From positions 1 through 64,000 of the IMG/VR virus record IMGVR_UViG_3300024502_000010: DNA of 64,000 bases; one strand, 5' to 3'. The position numbers and the translations under genes are program-made. The DNA comes from a virus. Below are positions 40,987 to 47,241 of the stretch, in pieces. Numbering within the stretch: position 1 is the first letter of the stretch; each line of letters opens with the position of its first letter. The notes under the pieces are model-generated. The model saw nothing but the letters and a program-made list of their open reading frames with translations, did not search any database and was not told where the DNA came from.

Positions 40987-41283
40987 TTATGCTTTTCTAT
41001 CTCTGAAATCTACACTAATATGTTCTCCTTGAAATATCTCACACCAAAATTCTGCTGGGTGAAGATGATCTGTAGAATTATCAATCCACTCTATACGAGA
41101 AAATCGTCCCATACCGAGTAAATTAATACTTGGTCGGACGATATAGTAGTCTGGAGATGGTACAGATGCGCCTACAGGACCACATAGGTGCCCCAGAGAG
41201 CGTGCTAGAAACAGTTTATTATATACCCACAGATCTTCCTTGTGAATTGAGTTCCATTCATCTATTGGATCTGAGTAGTACAT
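40987..41283 (-). CDS. Upstream half of a stop-interrupted conserved cyanophage protein
   Basis: 98 residues, ATG at 41283, MYYSDPIDEWNSIHKEDLWVYNKLFLARSLGHLCGPVGASVPSPDYYIVRPSINLLGMGRFSRIEWI then HPAEFWCEIFQGEHISVDFRDRKA and TAA. The Trp/Asp/His-rich, highly constrained sequence suggests a real enzyme-like or virion protein of unknown function. The frame resumes straight after the stop. The start overlaps the 75-residue upstream gene by 22 nt. Confidence 0.65.
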   Translation of the reverse strand: MYYSDPIDEWNSIHKEDLWVYNKLFLARSLGHLCGPVGASVPSPDYYIVRPSINLLGMGRFSRIEWIDNSTDHLHPAEFWCEIFQGEHISVDFRDRKA

Positions 41284-41489
41284 GAAGAAAATCCGATTGG
41301 ATTATTTCTATGAAGAGTATAGTTCTTCTGAATACGAATATCAGAGTTTTTAAAAGTCCAACATTCCCCATTACTATCTAGAAAAACTACCCATTCAAGA
41401 TCGTGTTCTTGAGAACGGTCAATTACAAAAAAAGCCCAACCATTACCCCAAAAGGTAATGGTTGGGATTTGTGGATTTAATTGAAGCAT
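41262..41489 (-). CDS. Small conserved-type phage protein
   Basis: 75 residues, MLQLNPQIPTITFWGNGWAFFVIDRSQEHDLEWVVFLDSNGECWTFKNSDIRIQKNYTLHRNN. The start ATG directly follows the TAA of the basic 46-residue gene. Trp-rich beta-like small protein, with no motif that assigns a function. It overlaps the next start, so it is coupled. Confidence 0.65.
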   Translation of the reverse strand: MLQLNPQIPTITFWGNGWAFFVIDRSQEHDLEWVVFLDSNGECWTFKNSDIRIQKNYTLHRNNPIGFSSCTTQIQ

Positions 41490-41630
41490 TTACTTCCCTT
41501 GACCACGATACCTTTTCTTACGTCCATTGCGAGAGGTTGCACTGAGAAGTGTTCGAGCAGAACGTCCTTGACGAGTCTTTTTAGGTGCTCCTGGTTCAAA
41601 TACGGTTTTATTACTTCCACCTTTAGCCAT
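41490..41630 (-). CDS. Very basic 46-residue protein
   Basis: MAKGGSNKTVFEPGAPKKTR then QGRSARTLLSATSRNGRKKR and YRGQGK. About one third Lys/Arg, no acidic cluster, resembling small cyanomyovirus proteins that probably bind nucleic acid. It overlaps the preceding gene by 8 nt and abuts the next one, so it is part of the same tightly packed operon. Function not known. Confidence 0.65.
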   Translation of the reverse strand: MAKGGSNKTVFEPGAPKKTRQGRSARTLLSATSRNGRKKRYRGQGK

Positions 41631-41778
41631 TGTTAATTTCCTCCAGTTCAATTAAATTAGGATCAATATCATCACCCGAGTAAAAACGCTCAGATAAGTC
41701 TTGAAGAACCTCAAGACATTCATCTGTAGTGAGGTTCATATAAATTTTACGTCCTTTATAAAGTACGTGATAGTTCAT
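41623..41778 (-). CDS. 51-residue conserved-type phage protein
   Basis: MNYHVLYKGRKIYMNLTTDE then CLEVLQDLSERFYSGDDIDP and NLIELEEINNG. The start lies inside the TAATG overlap with the glycosyltransferase-like gene. Short beta hairpin plus helix by appearance. Unknown function. Confidence 0.65.
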   Translation of the reverse strand: MNYHVLYKGRKIYMNLTTDECLEVLQDLSERFYSGDDIDPNLIELEEINNG

Positions 41779-42545
41779 TAGATAATGCGAGTTTTTTCAT
41801 GTCCAACTCTAATGCGAGGATCGCACCAGATATCAAACCCCGCATCCTTGGCATCAAGACAGAATGAAACATCTTCGCCACACATATCTTGAACATTACC
41901 AGACTCAAAGACTTGCATCTTCGGAGCAAACCAAGGATACTCAAGATTCTCAAAGACTCCATTCTTAATCATAACCCATCCAAAACCTGTGTAATCTACA
42001 GTGAATGGCTTACGACGCTTGCTGATTGATTCCACAGTTTCGTGGTTCATTACACCACCATTCTTACGGAAATCATCTTCTTCTAACCAGTGTGCGACAG
42101 AAGTTGTGTGACCATCTTCTGTTGCGTACCAACCTGCAACAACTTCTTTCTCTTCTCCTTCAGCAGAAAGAGCTAAATCACAAAGCTGCCAGAACTTGTT
42201 AGAATCAAAAACAATATCATTATCAATCCAGAGCTGATAATCATATTGAAGTTTTCCATCCCAAGGTTTTTGGTTTGGTCCACGGAGAACATTTGCTCCA
42301 AGACACTTGCATCGTGCAAAGTTAACCATTGATGAATAATCTTGAGAAATTTGAATACTCATTCCATTTTGTACAATATCAAAACAAAGTTGTACAAATG
42401 CTTTCAAAAAGATATAAGAGCATCCTCGTCCAGGAAGACAGAATACAATACTCTTACCCTTCATCCTTTCTTTAATCGCATCGTAGTCCCATTCTTCAGT
42501 GGACTTCTTTGGTGCTACAGTTTTAACAGTGAATCCTTTTGCCAT
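41778..42545 (-). CDS. Glycosyltransferase-like protein (GT-A type)
   Basis: 255 residues. IVFCLPGRGCSYIFLKAFVQL and SIQISQDYSSMVNFARCKCLGANV form a Rossmann-like N-terminal half. DYQLWIDNDIVF (residues 102-113) carries a DxD-type metal/nucleotide-sugar motif at 108-110. The C-terminal CGEDVSFCLDAKDAGFDIWCDPRIRVGHEK is the usual GT-2-like acceptor side with GHEK. Such genes near virion operons may glycosylate capsid, fibre or DNA; the substrate cannot be read from sequence. A strong sigma70-like promoter precedes it. Confidence 0.7.
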   Translation of the reverse strand: MAKGFTVKTVAPKKSTEEWDYDAIKERMKGKSIVFCLPGRGCSYIFLKAFVQLCFDIVQNGMSIQISQDYSSMVNFARCKCLGANVLRGPNQKPWDGKLQYDYQLWIDNDIVFDSNKFWQLCDLALSAEGEEKEVVAGWYATEDGHTTSVAHWLEEDDFRKNGGVMNHETVESISKRRKPFTVDYTGFGWVMIKNGVFENLEYPWFAPKMQVFESGNVQDMCGEDVSFCLDAKDAGFDIWCDPRIRVGHEKTRII

Positions 42546-42569
42546 AAGTTAAAATAACCTTCAACATCA

Positions 42570-42599
42570 ATTTTAACAGTCTATATATGCTTTTGTCAA
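42570..42599 (-). promoter_or_regulatory. Sigma70-like promoter for the glycosyltransferase-like operon
   Basis: TTGACA (42594-42599), 18-bp spacer, TAAAAT (42570-42575), 25 nt before the ATG. Early-type promoter by appearance. Confidence 0.6.
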
Positions 42600-42787
42600 T
42601 GAGAGGAGTTCAAAATAATTTCCTTATTTACAATAAGTTCCTCATAGGATAAATCCTCTGCATTGTAATCAGTTTTCATAATTTCCACCATATTCTTCAG
42701 AGTATTCCAAGTGGTCGAGAACTCATCTTCTTTAATAGAGTGGAATAAACACTTATCCCCTGCGTATATGTGGTATATTTTTTCCAT
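42596..42787 (-). CDS. Small acidic protein of unknown function
   Basis: 63 residues, MEKIYHIYAGDKCLFHSIKEDEFSTTWNTLKNMVEIMKTDYNAEDLSYEELIV. Beta hairpin then helix, similar in style to many phage early proteins. The stop lies inside the -35 of the promoter for the next gene, so there is no spacing to spare. Function unknown. Confidence 0.6.
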   Translation of the reverse strand: MEKIYHIYAGDKCLFHSIKEDEFSTTWNTLKNMVEIMKTDYNAEDLSYEELIVNKEIILNSSH

Positions 42788-42827
42788 TTTTTATTAAACT
42801 TTTTCCGGAAAATTTTTTAGTAAAAAC

Positions 42828-42971
42828 TTATTTTACTAACGCATTATATATCAATACAACAAAAACCCCCAGGGGGATTAATACAATTCTACCCATTGTT
42901 TTTGGATATCTGATTATCCAACCTGCGAGTATCACTCTCCAAAAATTCCAATATGGTGTTCTCCTTCTCAT
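42828..42971 (-). CDS. 47-residue membrane protein
   Basis: MRRRTPYWNFWRVILAGWII followed by RYPKTMGRIVLIPLGVFVVL and IYNALVK. One clear transmembrane segment (IVLIPLGVFVVLIYNAL) after a basic, Trp-rich N-terminus. I chose the ATG overlapping the upstream TGA (ATGA) rather than the upstream TTG. Possibly an envelope-acting early protein; function unknown. Confidence 0.65.
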   Translation of the reverse strand: MRRRTPYWNFWRVILAGWIIRYPKTMGRIVLIPLGVFVVLIYNALVK

Positions 42972-43084
42972 TTTTTCTTCTTTCGCTTTCTCGCAGCATT
43001 CTTTTGAGCACAAGTTCTTGCTGCACCTTTTGATTTATTTTTATTGGGGCGACTCTTACCGTTCTTGTGAATCCATCCAAACAC
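42968..43084 (-). CDS. 38-residue highly basic protein, GTG start
   Basis: MFGWIHKNGKSRPNKNKSKG then AARTCAQKNAARKRKKKK: 16 Lys/Arg in 38 residues. The GTG start is supported by GGAGG about 10 nt upstream and by the ATGA overlap with the membrane protein. Probably binds nucleic acid; no family known. Confidence 0.6.
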   Translation of the reverse strand: MFGWIHKNGKSRPNKNKSKGAARTCAQKNAARKRKKKK

Positions 43085-43342
43085 TTAGAAATACCTCCGG
43101 AAAATTTTTATGAGATTGATATTTATCGGTCGATTTGTCACCTCTGTAGGTTAGGGTAGTTTGCTTTTTTTAATAAGGGGGGGGGGCATCGGCGGGCTTA
43201 TAACAACGCCGCGCGGCGCTATAACAAATCGGCGGCAATTAACTGCCGATAAGCATCACTGCCAATCATAACATAAACGCCCCTCAGTGTCAACATCGCT
43301 CACGCTCTGTCTAACAACCAAGGGGCATACAGTTACTAACAA
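43085..43342. other. 258-bp intergenic region with GC-rich palindromes and a G10 tract
   Basis: No ORF seen. It contains a run of ten G (43177-43186), a perfect 12-bp palindrome CGCCGCGCGGCG (43207-43218) and an ATCGGC/GCCGAT inverted repeat (43228-43250), followed by a minus-strand promoter. In the minus direction this is a long structured leader before the 38-residue gene. GC content is far above the surrounding sequence. Confidence 0.6.
43265..43293 (-). promoter_or_regulatory. Sigma70-like promoter
   Basis: TTGACA (43288-43293), 17-bp spacer, TATGAT (43265-43270). Transcript would cross the GC-rich palindromes before reaching the 38-residue and membrane genes. Confidence 0.65.
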
Positions 43343-43513
43343 TCAGAAGGCAATCTCTTCCAGAGTAGGAATACCCAGTGCCGACTCAAGTTGCGGCGAC
43401 TCGATATAATCGAAACCAGCAACATTATCAGCAACGATTGCATCCAGAATGGACAGAATTTCGCTGCCGTTGTTACCTTGTGCCAGCAGAGAAAGAAGAA
43501 CTTGCTTGGACAT
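43343..43513 (-). CDS. 56-residue protein of unknown function
   Basis: MSKQVLLSLLAQGNNGSEIL then SILDAIVADNVAGFDYIESP and QLESALGIPTLEEIAF. The acidic, helical sequence fits real coding and the codon use resembles the neighbours. No Shine-Dalgarno; the leader is CT-rich. No family recognised. Confidence 0.6.
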   Translation of the reverse strand: MSKQVLLSLLAQGNNGSEILSILDAIVADNVAGFDYIESPQLESALGIPTLEEIAF

Positions 43514-43599
43514 AATGAAGAAGAAAAGTGTAAATCAGTGTGTGTTGAGTAAGTGTCTTTATAGGGCGCATCTTATTCCCCCCTTGTTGTTACTTAAGG

Positions 43600-43857
43600 T
43601 CAGAAATCGAACACGTCAGAGTTAATCTCAAGGATGTTAATCTTGGGGTCTTTGAATGATACTCCGTCAGGCGTTTTTAGGGAATTGAAAGAACACGCTT
43701 CCAGAGCATCTACGAAGTCTTCATAGTTACCTACCTCACGGGCAAGACTATAGAAACCCTCATCATTTTGAATCCAGAGAGCAACATTCCAGGTCTCATA
43801 ATTCGTCCAACCGTTATACTCAGTATCGGTCAGATTTGCTTGGAAAGTAACAGTCAT
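43600..43857 (-). CDS. DUF7249-like small protein
   Basis: 85 residues, with the core GWTNYETWNVALWIQNDEGFYSLAREVGNYEDFVDAL. The NYETWNVALWI-N-D signature is common to small phage and bacterial proteins of this type. Biochemical role unknown. It has a CA-rich leader (ACACACACAATG) without Shine-Dalgarno, as do many genes here. Confidence 0.7.
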   Translation of the reverse strand: MTVTFQANLTDTEYNGWTNYETWNVALWIQNDEGFYSLAREVGNYEDFVDALEACSFNSLKTPDGVSFKDPKINILEINSDVFDF

Positions 43858-43891
43858 TGTGTGTGTTGTGAGTGTTAATTAAGAGACGAAA

Positions 43892-44095
43892 TCAGGCAGA
43901 AGGCATAACACCAGCGAGCATCAGATTGAGGTTCGTTTCGTTATGCTCTGCTTCGATTTCTGTGATGTGCTCAATGTTATCAATCACCTGAACATTGTGC
44001 AGACGCTCATACCAGGCGTCGAACAGTTCCCAACTCTGAGCGGCACAAAGTTGGAAGGCATTCTCGATAGCGGTGTTCAGTTCGATTTGAGTCAC
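43892..44095 (-). CDS. 67-residue acidic helical protein, GTG start
   Basis: MTQIELNTAIENAFQLCAAQSWELFDAWYERLHNVQVIDNIEHITEIEAEHNETNLNLMLAG. GTG start, 24 nt downstream of linker copy 1, with a CA-rich leader. Acidic and helical; function unknown. Confidence 0.6.
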   Translation of the reverse strand: MTQIELNTAIENAFQLCAAQSWELFDAWYERLHNVQVIDNIEHITEIEAEHNETNLNLMLAGVMPSA

Positions 44096-44119
44096 TTAGT
44101 GGTTTGTGGTTGTCCTTAC

Positions 44120-44147
44120 ACTATAGGTACACTTTAGAGGATCCAAG
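44120..44147 (-). repeat. 28-bp linker, copy 1
   Basis: Exact consensus (reads CTTGGATCC...CCTATAGT on the minus strand). Joins the 59-residue gene to the GTG gene, with 24 nt to the start. Confidence 0.95.
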
Positions 44148-44149
44148 TT

Positions 44150-44329
44150 TCAGTTACCCAGACGGTCTTCGATATCACTTAAGACGCGCAATATCACCTC
44201 ACGACTATCCTCACCGTTCTCCTCTAACTGTTGCATAACCTCTTGCAGTTGAGGTAGAATATCAGTGGTTATTTGGGCGACTCGTATAATCCTCATGTCG
44301 CCCAAATGTTTATATTTTAGTGTTCTCAT
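44150..44329 (-). CDS. 59-residue helical protein with start inside an inverted repeat
   Basis: MRTLKYKHLGDMRIIRVAQI then TTDILPQLQEVMQQLEENGE and DSREVILRVLSDIEDRLGN. The ATG at 44329 lies in the last bases of a 17-bp inverted-repeat arm; an in-frame ATG at 44296 is an alternative. Amphipathic helix with coiled-coil character. The hairpin could sequester the first start, making the shorter 48-residue form possible. Function unknown. Confidence 0.55.
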   Translation of the reverse strand: MRTLKYKHLGDMRIIRVAQITTDILPQLQEVMQQLEENGEDSREVILRVLSDIEDRLGN

Positions 44330-44376
44330 TTTGTTAACATAAAGACCCGATTATTTATGCTTTATGTTAACAAAAT
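44328..44376. repeat. Perfect 17-bp inverted repeat with 15-nt loop
   Basis: Arms ATTTTGTTAACATAAAG (44328-44344) and its exact complement (44360-44376). Each arm contains the GTTAAC palindrome. AT-rich without a T tract, so not a usual terminator. It overlaps the start codon of the 59-residue gene and could be an operator or an RNA hairpin controlling translation. Confidence 0.85.
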
Positions 44377-44410
44377 AAAAACGCCTTATATGGTATAAAT
44401 TGATACCAAA

Positions 44411-44584
44411 TTACCATCGGTCAGGTGTACTTAGGTCCTCAACATAAGCATCACACTTCTCTGCAGGTTCCAACTTGAATAACTTCTCCCAATCAATCTG
44501 GTGTGGGTCGAAGTCACCGAACACTGATAGATCCAGAGTAATCCTATAACGCTGCTTCTGTGCCTGCTGATATGCAACTGACAT
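44411..44584 (-). CDS. 57-residue early protein
   Basis: MSVAYQQAQKQRYRITLDLS then VFGDFDPHQIDWEKLFKLEP and AEKCDAYVEDLSTPDRW. The start at 44584 was chosen because it has AGGAGC just upstream; the longer frame to 44773 has an unlikely Pro-rich N-terminus. Perfect early promoter 28 nt upstream. Small beta/helix protein, function unknown. Confidence 0.65.
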   Translation of the reverse strand: MSVAYQQAQKQRYRITLDLSVFGDFDPHQIDWEKLFKLEPAEKCDAYVEDLSTPDRW

Positions 44585-44611
44585 AAGTTCGCTCCTGTGT
44601 GTTATGAAACT

Positions 44612-44640
44612 ACTATAAGATGCTGGGCGGTTTTTGTCAA
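44612..44640 (-). promoter_or_regulatory. Strong sigma70-like early promoter
   Basis: TTGACA (44635-44640), exactly 17 bp, TATAGT (44612-44617), 28 nt before the ATG at 44584. The -10 is the same TATAGT that ends the 28-bp linker. Confidence 0.75.
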
Positions 44641-44713
44641 TGGTCTGGGGGTATTTATCAGGGGTCGGTGGATTTATGCGGGGGGATTGTGGGGATTTGA
44701 GAACGCGGGGGTA

Positions 44714-44743
44714 TTGACATTTTGGGGGCGAGTGTGATAGAAT
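44714..44743 (+). promoter_or_regulatory. Sigma70-like promoter facing the GIY-YIG gene
   Basis: TTGACA (44714-44719), 18-bp spacer, TAGAAT (44738-44743). Plus strand, diverging from the promoter at 44612-44640. It would give a leader of about 165 nt crossing the DnaA-like boxes. Confidence 0.5.
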
Positions 44744-44788
44744 GACCTGTAAGATAACGACCCCCAGAGACATTTAAATGACTATAAG

Positions 44789-44852
44789 TTTTCCACAATT
44801 CTAACAGTTTTTCCACACATTTATTATACTTTTTCCACAACATTGTGGAAAA
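44789..44852. other. Cluster of four TTTTCCACA boxes (cyanobacterial DnaA-box consensus)
   Basis: Exact TTTTCCACA at 44789-44797, 44809-44817 and 44831-44839 on the plus strand and at 44844-44852 on the minus strand. The first three are spaced 20 and 22 bp. The last two form a 10+2+10 palindrome. Surrounding DNA is AT-rich. TTTTCCACA is the DnaA-box consensus known for Synechococcus-type cyanobacteria. Confidence 0.65.
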
Positions 44853-44878
44853 CTAATATCATTATTTCAGCACTTAAA

Positions 44879-44886
44879 TATAAATA
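44879..44886 (+). promoter_or_regulatory. Perfect T4 late promoter for the GIY-YIG gene
   Basis: TATAAATA, 26 nt before the GTG start, plus strand. Confidence 0.65.
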
Positions 44887-44912
44887 ACGCAAGTACATTT
44901 TTCATCAATTCA

Positions 44913-45926
44913 GTGGCATACATCTACTCAATCACCAACCTTGAGAATAGCAAACTCTATGTGGGAAAGACTACACAACCCAACCCATATGATAGATGGA
45001 AGCAACACCTACAGAACGCAAGAAGTAAGGATAATTTAGCAGAGAACAATTCATCTCACTCTATGCCTATTGTTCGTGCCATATGTAAGTACGGAGCAGA
45101 TAACTTTAAGTTTAGAGTATTGGAAGAATGTAGCGATGATAATGTTAATGAACGTGAAACCTTTTGGATAAACAAACTTGATACTTGTGGTAAGAATGGA
45201 TATAACATTACATTAGGTGGTGATGGTGTAAAGAAACCAAAAAAGTATTGGGCAAATCATCCACATTCCAAAGCAGTGAGTTGTTATACATTAGAAGGTG
45301 AATGGGTTAGAGACTATGAGAGTGTAGGAATTGCTGCTGATAGTTGTGGAAATAAAAAGGGAAAAACTGGGATAATTGCTTGCATTAAAGGTGTGACATT
45401 TCAAGCACTTGGATATAGATGGGCTTGGAAAGGTGAAACACCTAAAGTAATAGAAAAGAGAGTAAATGTTCGTGGTGCTGTATATGGAATCAATCCAACA
45501 TTAGGGCGTAAAAAGATGTGGAAATCAATGGCAGATGCGGCAGAAGAAATACAAGGAAATCGTACAAATAATCACGCTATTCATCACTCACTTAACAGTC
45601 CCGACAATAGCAAATTACAGGTAAAAGGTTGGTATTTCTTTAGATCAAAACCAACAGATTGGACACCAGCAACAAAAACAAATTCAATAGAACACTATAA
45701 AAAAATTGCTGCAATTAGCAACGAAAAAAGAAAGAAACCTGTCTATGGTGTAAGTATTAAAACCAACGAAATCGTAGAATTTGGTAGTATGAGTGAGGCG
45801 TCATTCTTTATCAAAGGTGATGGTAATTATAGTGGCGTTGCTAATATCAAAAACAACATTCAACGTATAAACAATGGGCAAACTTGGTGCAATGCTTATG
45901 GTTATAGATGGTACGAAAAAGCATAA
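44913..45926 (+). CDS. GIY-YIG homing endonuclease with modular DNA-binding tail
   Basis: 337 residues, GTG start (no ATG nearby). GIY-YIG nuclease: YIYSITN (3-9) and LYVGKT (15-20) form the two strands, R28 (PYDRWKQH) the catalytic arginine, and the E in NERETFWI (E82) the metal ligand. Beyond residue ~100, repeats of NUMOD type (AVSCYTLEGEWVRDYESVGIAA, AVYGINPTLGRKKMWKSMADAAEE, PVYGVSIKTNEIVEFGSMSEAS) are DNA-binding helical modules. Free-standing mobile endonuclease of the T4 Seg type: it cuts phage genomes lacking it and is copied in by repair. Inserted opposite to all neighbours with its own late promoter. Confidence 0.92.
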   Translation: MAYIYSITNLENSKLYVGKTTQPNPYDRWKQHLQNARSKDNLAENNSSHSMPIVRAICKYGADNFKFRVLEECSDDNVNERETFWINKLDTCGKNGYNITLGGDGVKKPKKYWANHPHSKAVSCYTLEGEWVRDYESVGIAADSCGNKKGKTGIIACIKGVTFQALGYRWAWKGETPKVIEKRVNVRGAVYGINPTLGRKKMWKSMADAAEEIQGNRTNNHAIHHSLNSPDNSKLQVKGWYFFRSKPTDWTPATKTNSIEHYKKIAAISNEKRKKPVYGVSIKTNEIVEFGSMSEASFFIKGDGNYSGVANIKNNIQRINNGQTWCNAYGYRWYEKA

Positions 45927-45950
45927 AAAAAGACCCCTGATGTGGGGTCA
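45925..45950 (-). terminator. Rho-independent terminator
   Basis: Minus-strand GACCCC-ACATCA-GGGGTC stem followed by TTTTTTT. It lies directly after the stop of the 78-residue gene. Its T tract overlaps the stop codon of the plus-strand GIY-YIG gene, so that gene is inserted exactly behind a terminator. Confidence 0.8.
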
Positions 45951-45960
45951 CTGTGTATCA

Positions 45961-46197
45961 TCAATCAAGTGCTAATCTGTACCTTGCATAATCCTCTGCA
46001 TCACTACGTTTGCGGAATCGTGCTTCTTCTCCTTCAAATCGTAAAGGTAAGTATCGGTATTTCTTTCCTTCCTTGGTGATAACGATTCGGGAGAATAGGT
46101 GAAGTGAGTAACTACCTTCTTCAGTATATTCATCCTCTTTCTTTACTATGAAAGGGAGAACTTGTTGATTGTTGAATGACTGTTTGGAGAGTAACAT
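45961..46197 (-). CDS. 78-residue phage protein
   Basis: I prefer ATG at 46197 (MLLSKQSFNNQQVLPFIVKK then YSLHLFSRIVITKEGKKYRYLPLRFEGEEARFRKRSDAEDYARYRLALD) because it lies just after the upstream stop; a TTG start at 46254 would overlap by 50 nt. Basic beta strand plus helix, reminiscent of small modulator proteins. Unknown function. Confidence 0.6.
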   Translation of the reverse strand: MLLSKQSFNNQQVLPFIVKKEDEYTEEGSYSLHLFSRIVITKEGKKYRYLPLRFEGEEARFRKRSDAEDYARYRLALD

Positions 46198-46204
46198 TGG
46201 AAGA

Positions 46205-46510
46205 TTAGTTGTTAATGAGTTCAGCAGGACTTCCGCATGATTTGTAGAACTCAATCATACGATTTGCTTCATCTAGTGTAGAGAATGTTTGCGTTCTCCA
46301 CTGTTGTTGATACGGTGTAAAGTAGCGAATCGTGAACATTTTGTTTGATTCAGTTAGAGTGAGCATCTTTTGGTAATAGTTGTCTGCTTCTACTTCACAC
46401 TTATGAGATTCAGTTGCATCTTCAATCTCGTATTGTTTCATACTCAGAGAGTGAATCACGTTGTCCAGAAGATTAGTCAGTGCCTCAATCTTTTGTTCGT
46501 TAGTCATCAT
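46205..46510 (-). CDS. 101-residue helical protein
   Basis: MMTNEQKIEALTNLLDNVIHSLSMKQYEIEDATESHKCEVEADNYYQKML, then FTIRYFTPYQQQWRTQTFSTLDEANRMIEFYKSCG. Helical N-terminal half plus a small beta/alpha C-terminal half. The first ten residues and their DNA are duplicated in the next upstream gene. Function unknown. Confidence 0.65.
   Translation of the reverse strand: MMTNEQKIEALTNLLDNVIHSLSMKQYEIEDATESHKCEVEADNYYQKMLTLTESNKMFTIRYFTPYQQQWRTQTFSTLDEANRMIEFYKSCGSPAELINN
46481..46509 (-). repeat. 29-nt direct repeat encoding MTNEQKIEAL, copy 1 (copy 2 at 46641-46669)
   Basis: The first 29 nt around the start codon of the 101-residue gene are identical to those of the 55-residue gene 160 nt away. 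Protein sequences diverge completely after IEAL. This looks like a duplicated translation-start module. Confidence 0.85.
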
Positions 46511-46667
46511 TAGTGCGGTTCCTTTTACTCTGTTGGTGGTTTCTCCAAGTCAGGAAATCGTGGAGTGCTTTTTGATATTCTTCTTCCGAGAAGTATGTAC
46601 GGAGACCAATCGTATATGGGAAGGTACGGATTGTGGGTAATGCCTCAATCTTTTGTTCGTTAGTCAT
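46500..46667 (-). CDS. 55-residue protein sharing a duplicated N-terminus
   Basis: MTNEQKIEALPTIRTFPYTI then GLRTYFSEEEYQKALHDFLT and WRNHQQSKRNRTNDD. Start in a TGATG overlap with the upstream gene. The identical 5' 29 nt recurs in the following gene. The core LRTYFSEEEYQKALHDFLTW looks like a real helical fold. Unknown function. Confidence 0.6.
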   Translation of the reverse strand: MTNEQKIEALPTIRTFPYTIGLRTYFSEEEYQKALHDFLTWRNHQQSKRNRTNDD

Positions 46668-46984
46668 CAGTTAAGCACCATACCTTCAGTGAAAGGAACT
46701 TTGTTGCCGTTATCAATCACAAACCATTCAAAGTCACGTTGAAAGATACGAGCATCATTTCCATGAACTTTCAGAATAGCATTGAGACGTGATTTGGTGG
46801 TTACAGTTCTATAACCACAGGTGTAAAGTTCAAGGAAGGTATCACCAATCGTTGCAATATGATTGCCGTGAAGATACACATAAGAGGCATCTCTTTCGGG
46901 CGAATAGAGAACTTCAGTGTTGTCATTTTTCCAGTCTTTGCAATCAATGATTGCTTTATTCATTTGGAGTTCAATCTTTCGCAT
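46667..46984 (-). CDS. 105-residue phage protein
   Basis: MRKIELQMNKAIIDCKDWKNDNTEVLYSPERDASYVYLHGNHIATIGDTFLELYTCGYRTVTTKSRLNAILKVHGNDARIFQRDFEWFV. An internal ATG (MNKAIID) is a possible start. The NDNTEVLYSPERDASYVYLHGNHIA pattern is seen in small cyanophage proteins. 19 nt downstream of linker copy 2 with a CA-rich leader and no Shine-Dalgarno. Function unknown. Confidence 0.65.
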   Translation of the reverse strand: MRKIELQMNKAIIDCKDWKNDNTEVLYSPERDASYVYLHGNHIATIGDTFLELYTCGYRTVTTKSRLNAILKVHGNDARIFQRDFEWFVIDNGNKVPFTEGMVLN

Positions 46985-47003
46985 GGTTGGAAGTTGTGGT
47001 TAT

Positions 47004-47031
47004 ACTATAGGTACACTTTAGAGGATCCAAG
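47004..47031 (-). repeat. 28-bp linker, copy 2
   Basis: Exact consensus. Six nt after the TGA at 47038-47040; 19 nt before the next ATG. Confidence 0.95.
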
Positions 47032-47037
47032 TTGCAA

Positions 47038-47241
47038 TCAAGCAACGATTGCAGACTCTACATTCACCTCACGGGTTTCCAGTAGAGCATAATCGTAGTT
47101 TGCTTCCAGATGCTTCAGGTAAGCATCTGCAGCGGAGAAGCAATCAAACAAGCGGAGAGATTTGAAGTCTTCACCTTCATAATCCAAACCGCCAATCACA
47201 GCGTAGACTTTAGACATTTGGGACATTTGGGAAGTGCTCAT
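47038..47241 (-). CDS. 67-residue small acidic protein
   Basis: MSTSQMSQMSKVYAVIGGLDYEGEDFKSLRLFDCFSAADAYLKHLEANYDYALLETREVN. Start is the ATG that abuts linker copy 3; the in-frame TTG in the linker is rejected. Ferredoxin-like beta-alpha pattern (KVYAVIGG...FSAADAYLKHL), common among phage modulators. Function unknown. Confidence 0.65.
   Translation of the reverse strand: MSTSQMSQMSKVYAVIGGLDYEGEDFKSLRLFDCFSAADAYLKHLEANYDYALLETREVNVESAIVA

Noticed and set aside
42889-43080. 63-residue frame MDGFTRTVRVAPIK
   Set aside because: It overlaps the basic 38-residue gene, which has a strong ribosome site and an ATGA junction with the membrane protein.
44411-44773. 120-residue version of the early protein
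   Set aside because: The extra N-terminal 63 residues run through the promoter and a GC-rich non-coding stretch; the internal ATG has a good ribosome site.
44600-44900. tRNA or other structured RNA gene in the divergent gap
   Set aside because: No cloverleaf or conserved RNA motif seen; the content is two promoters and the DnaA-like boxes.
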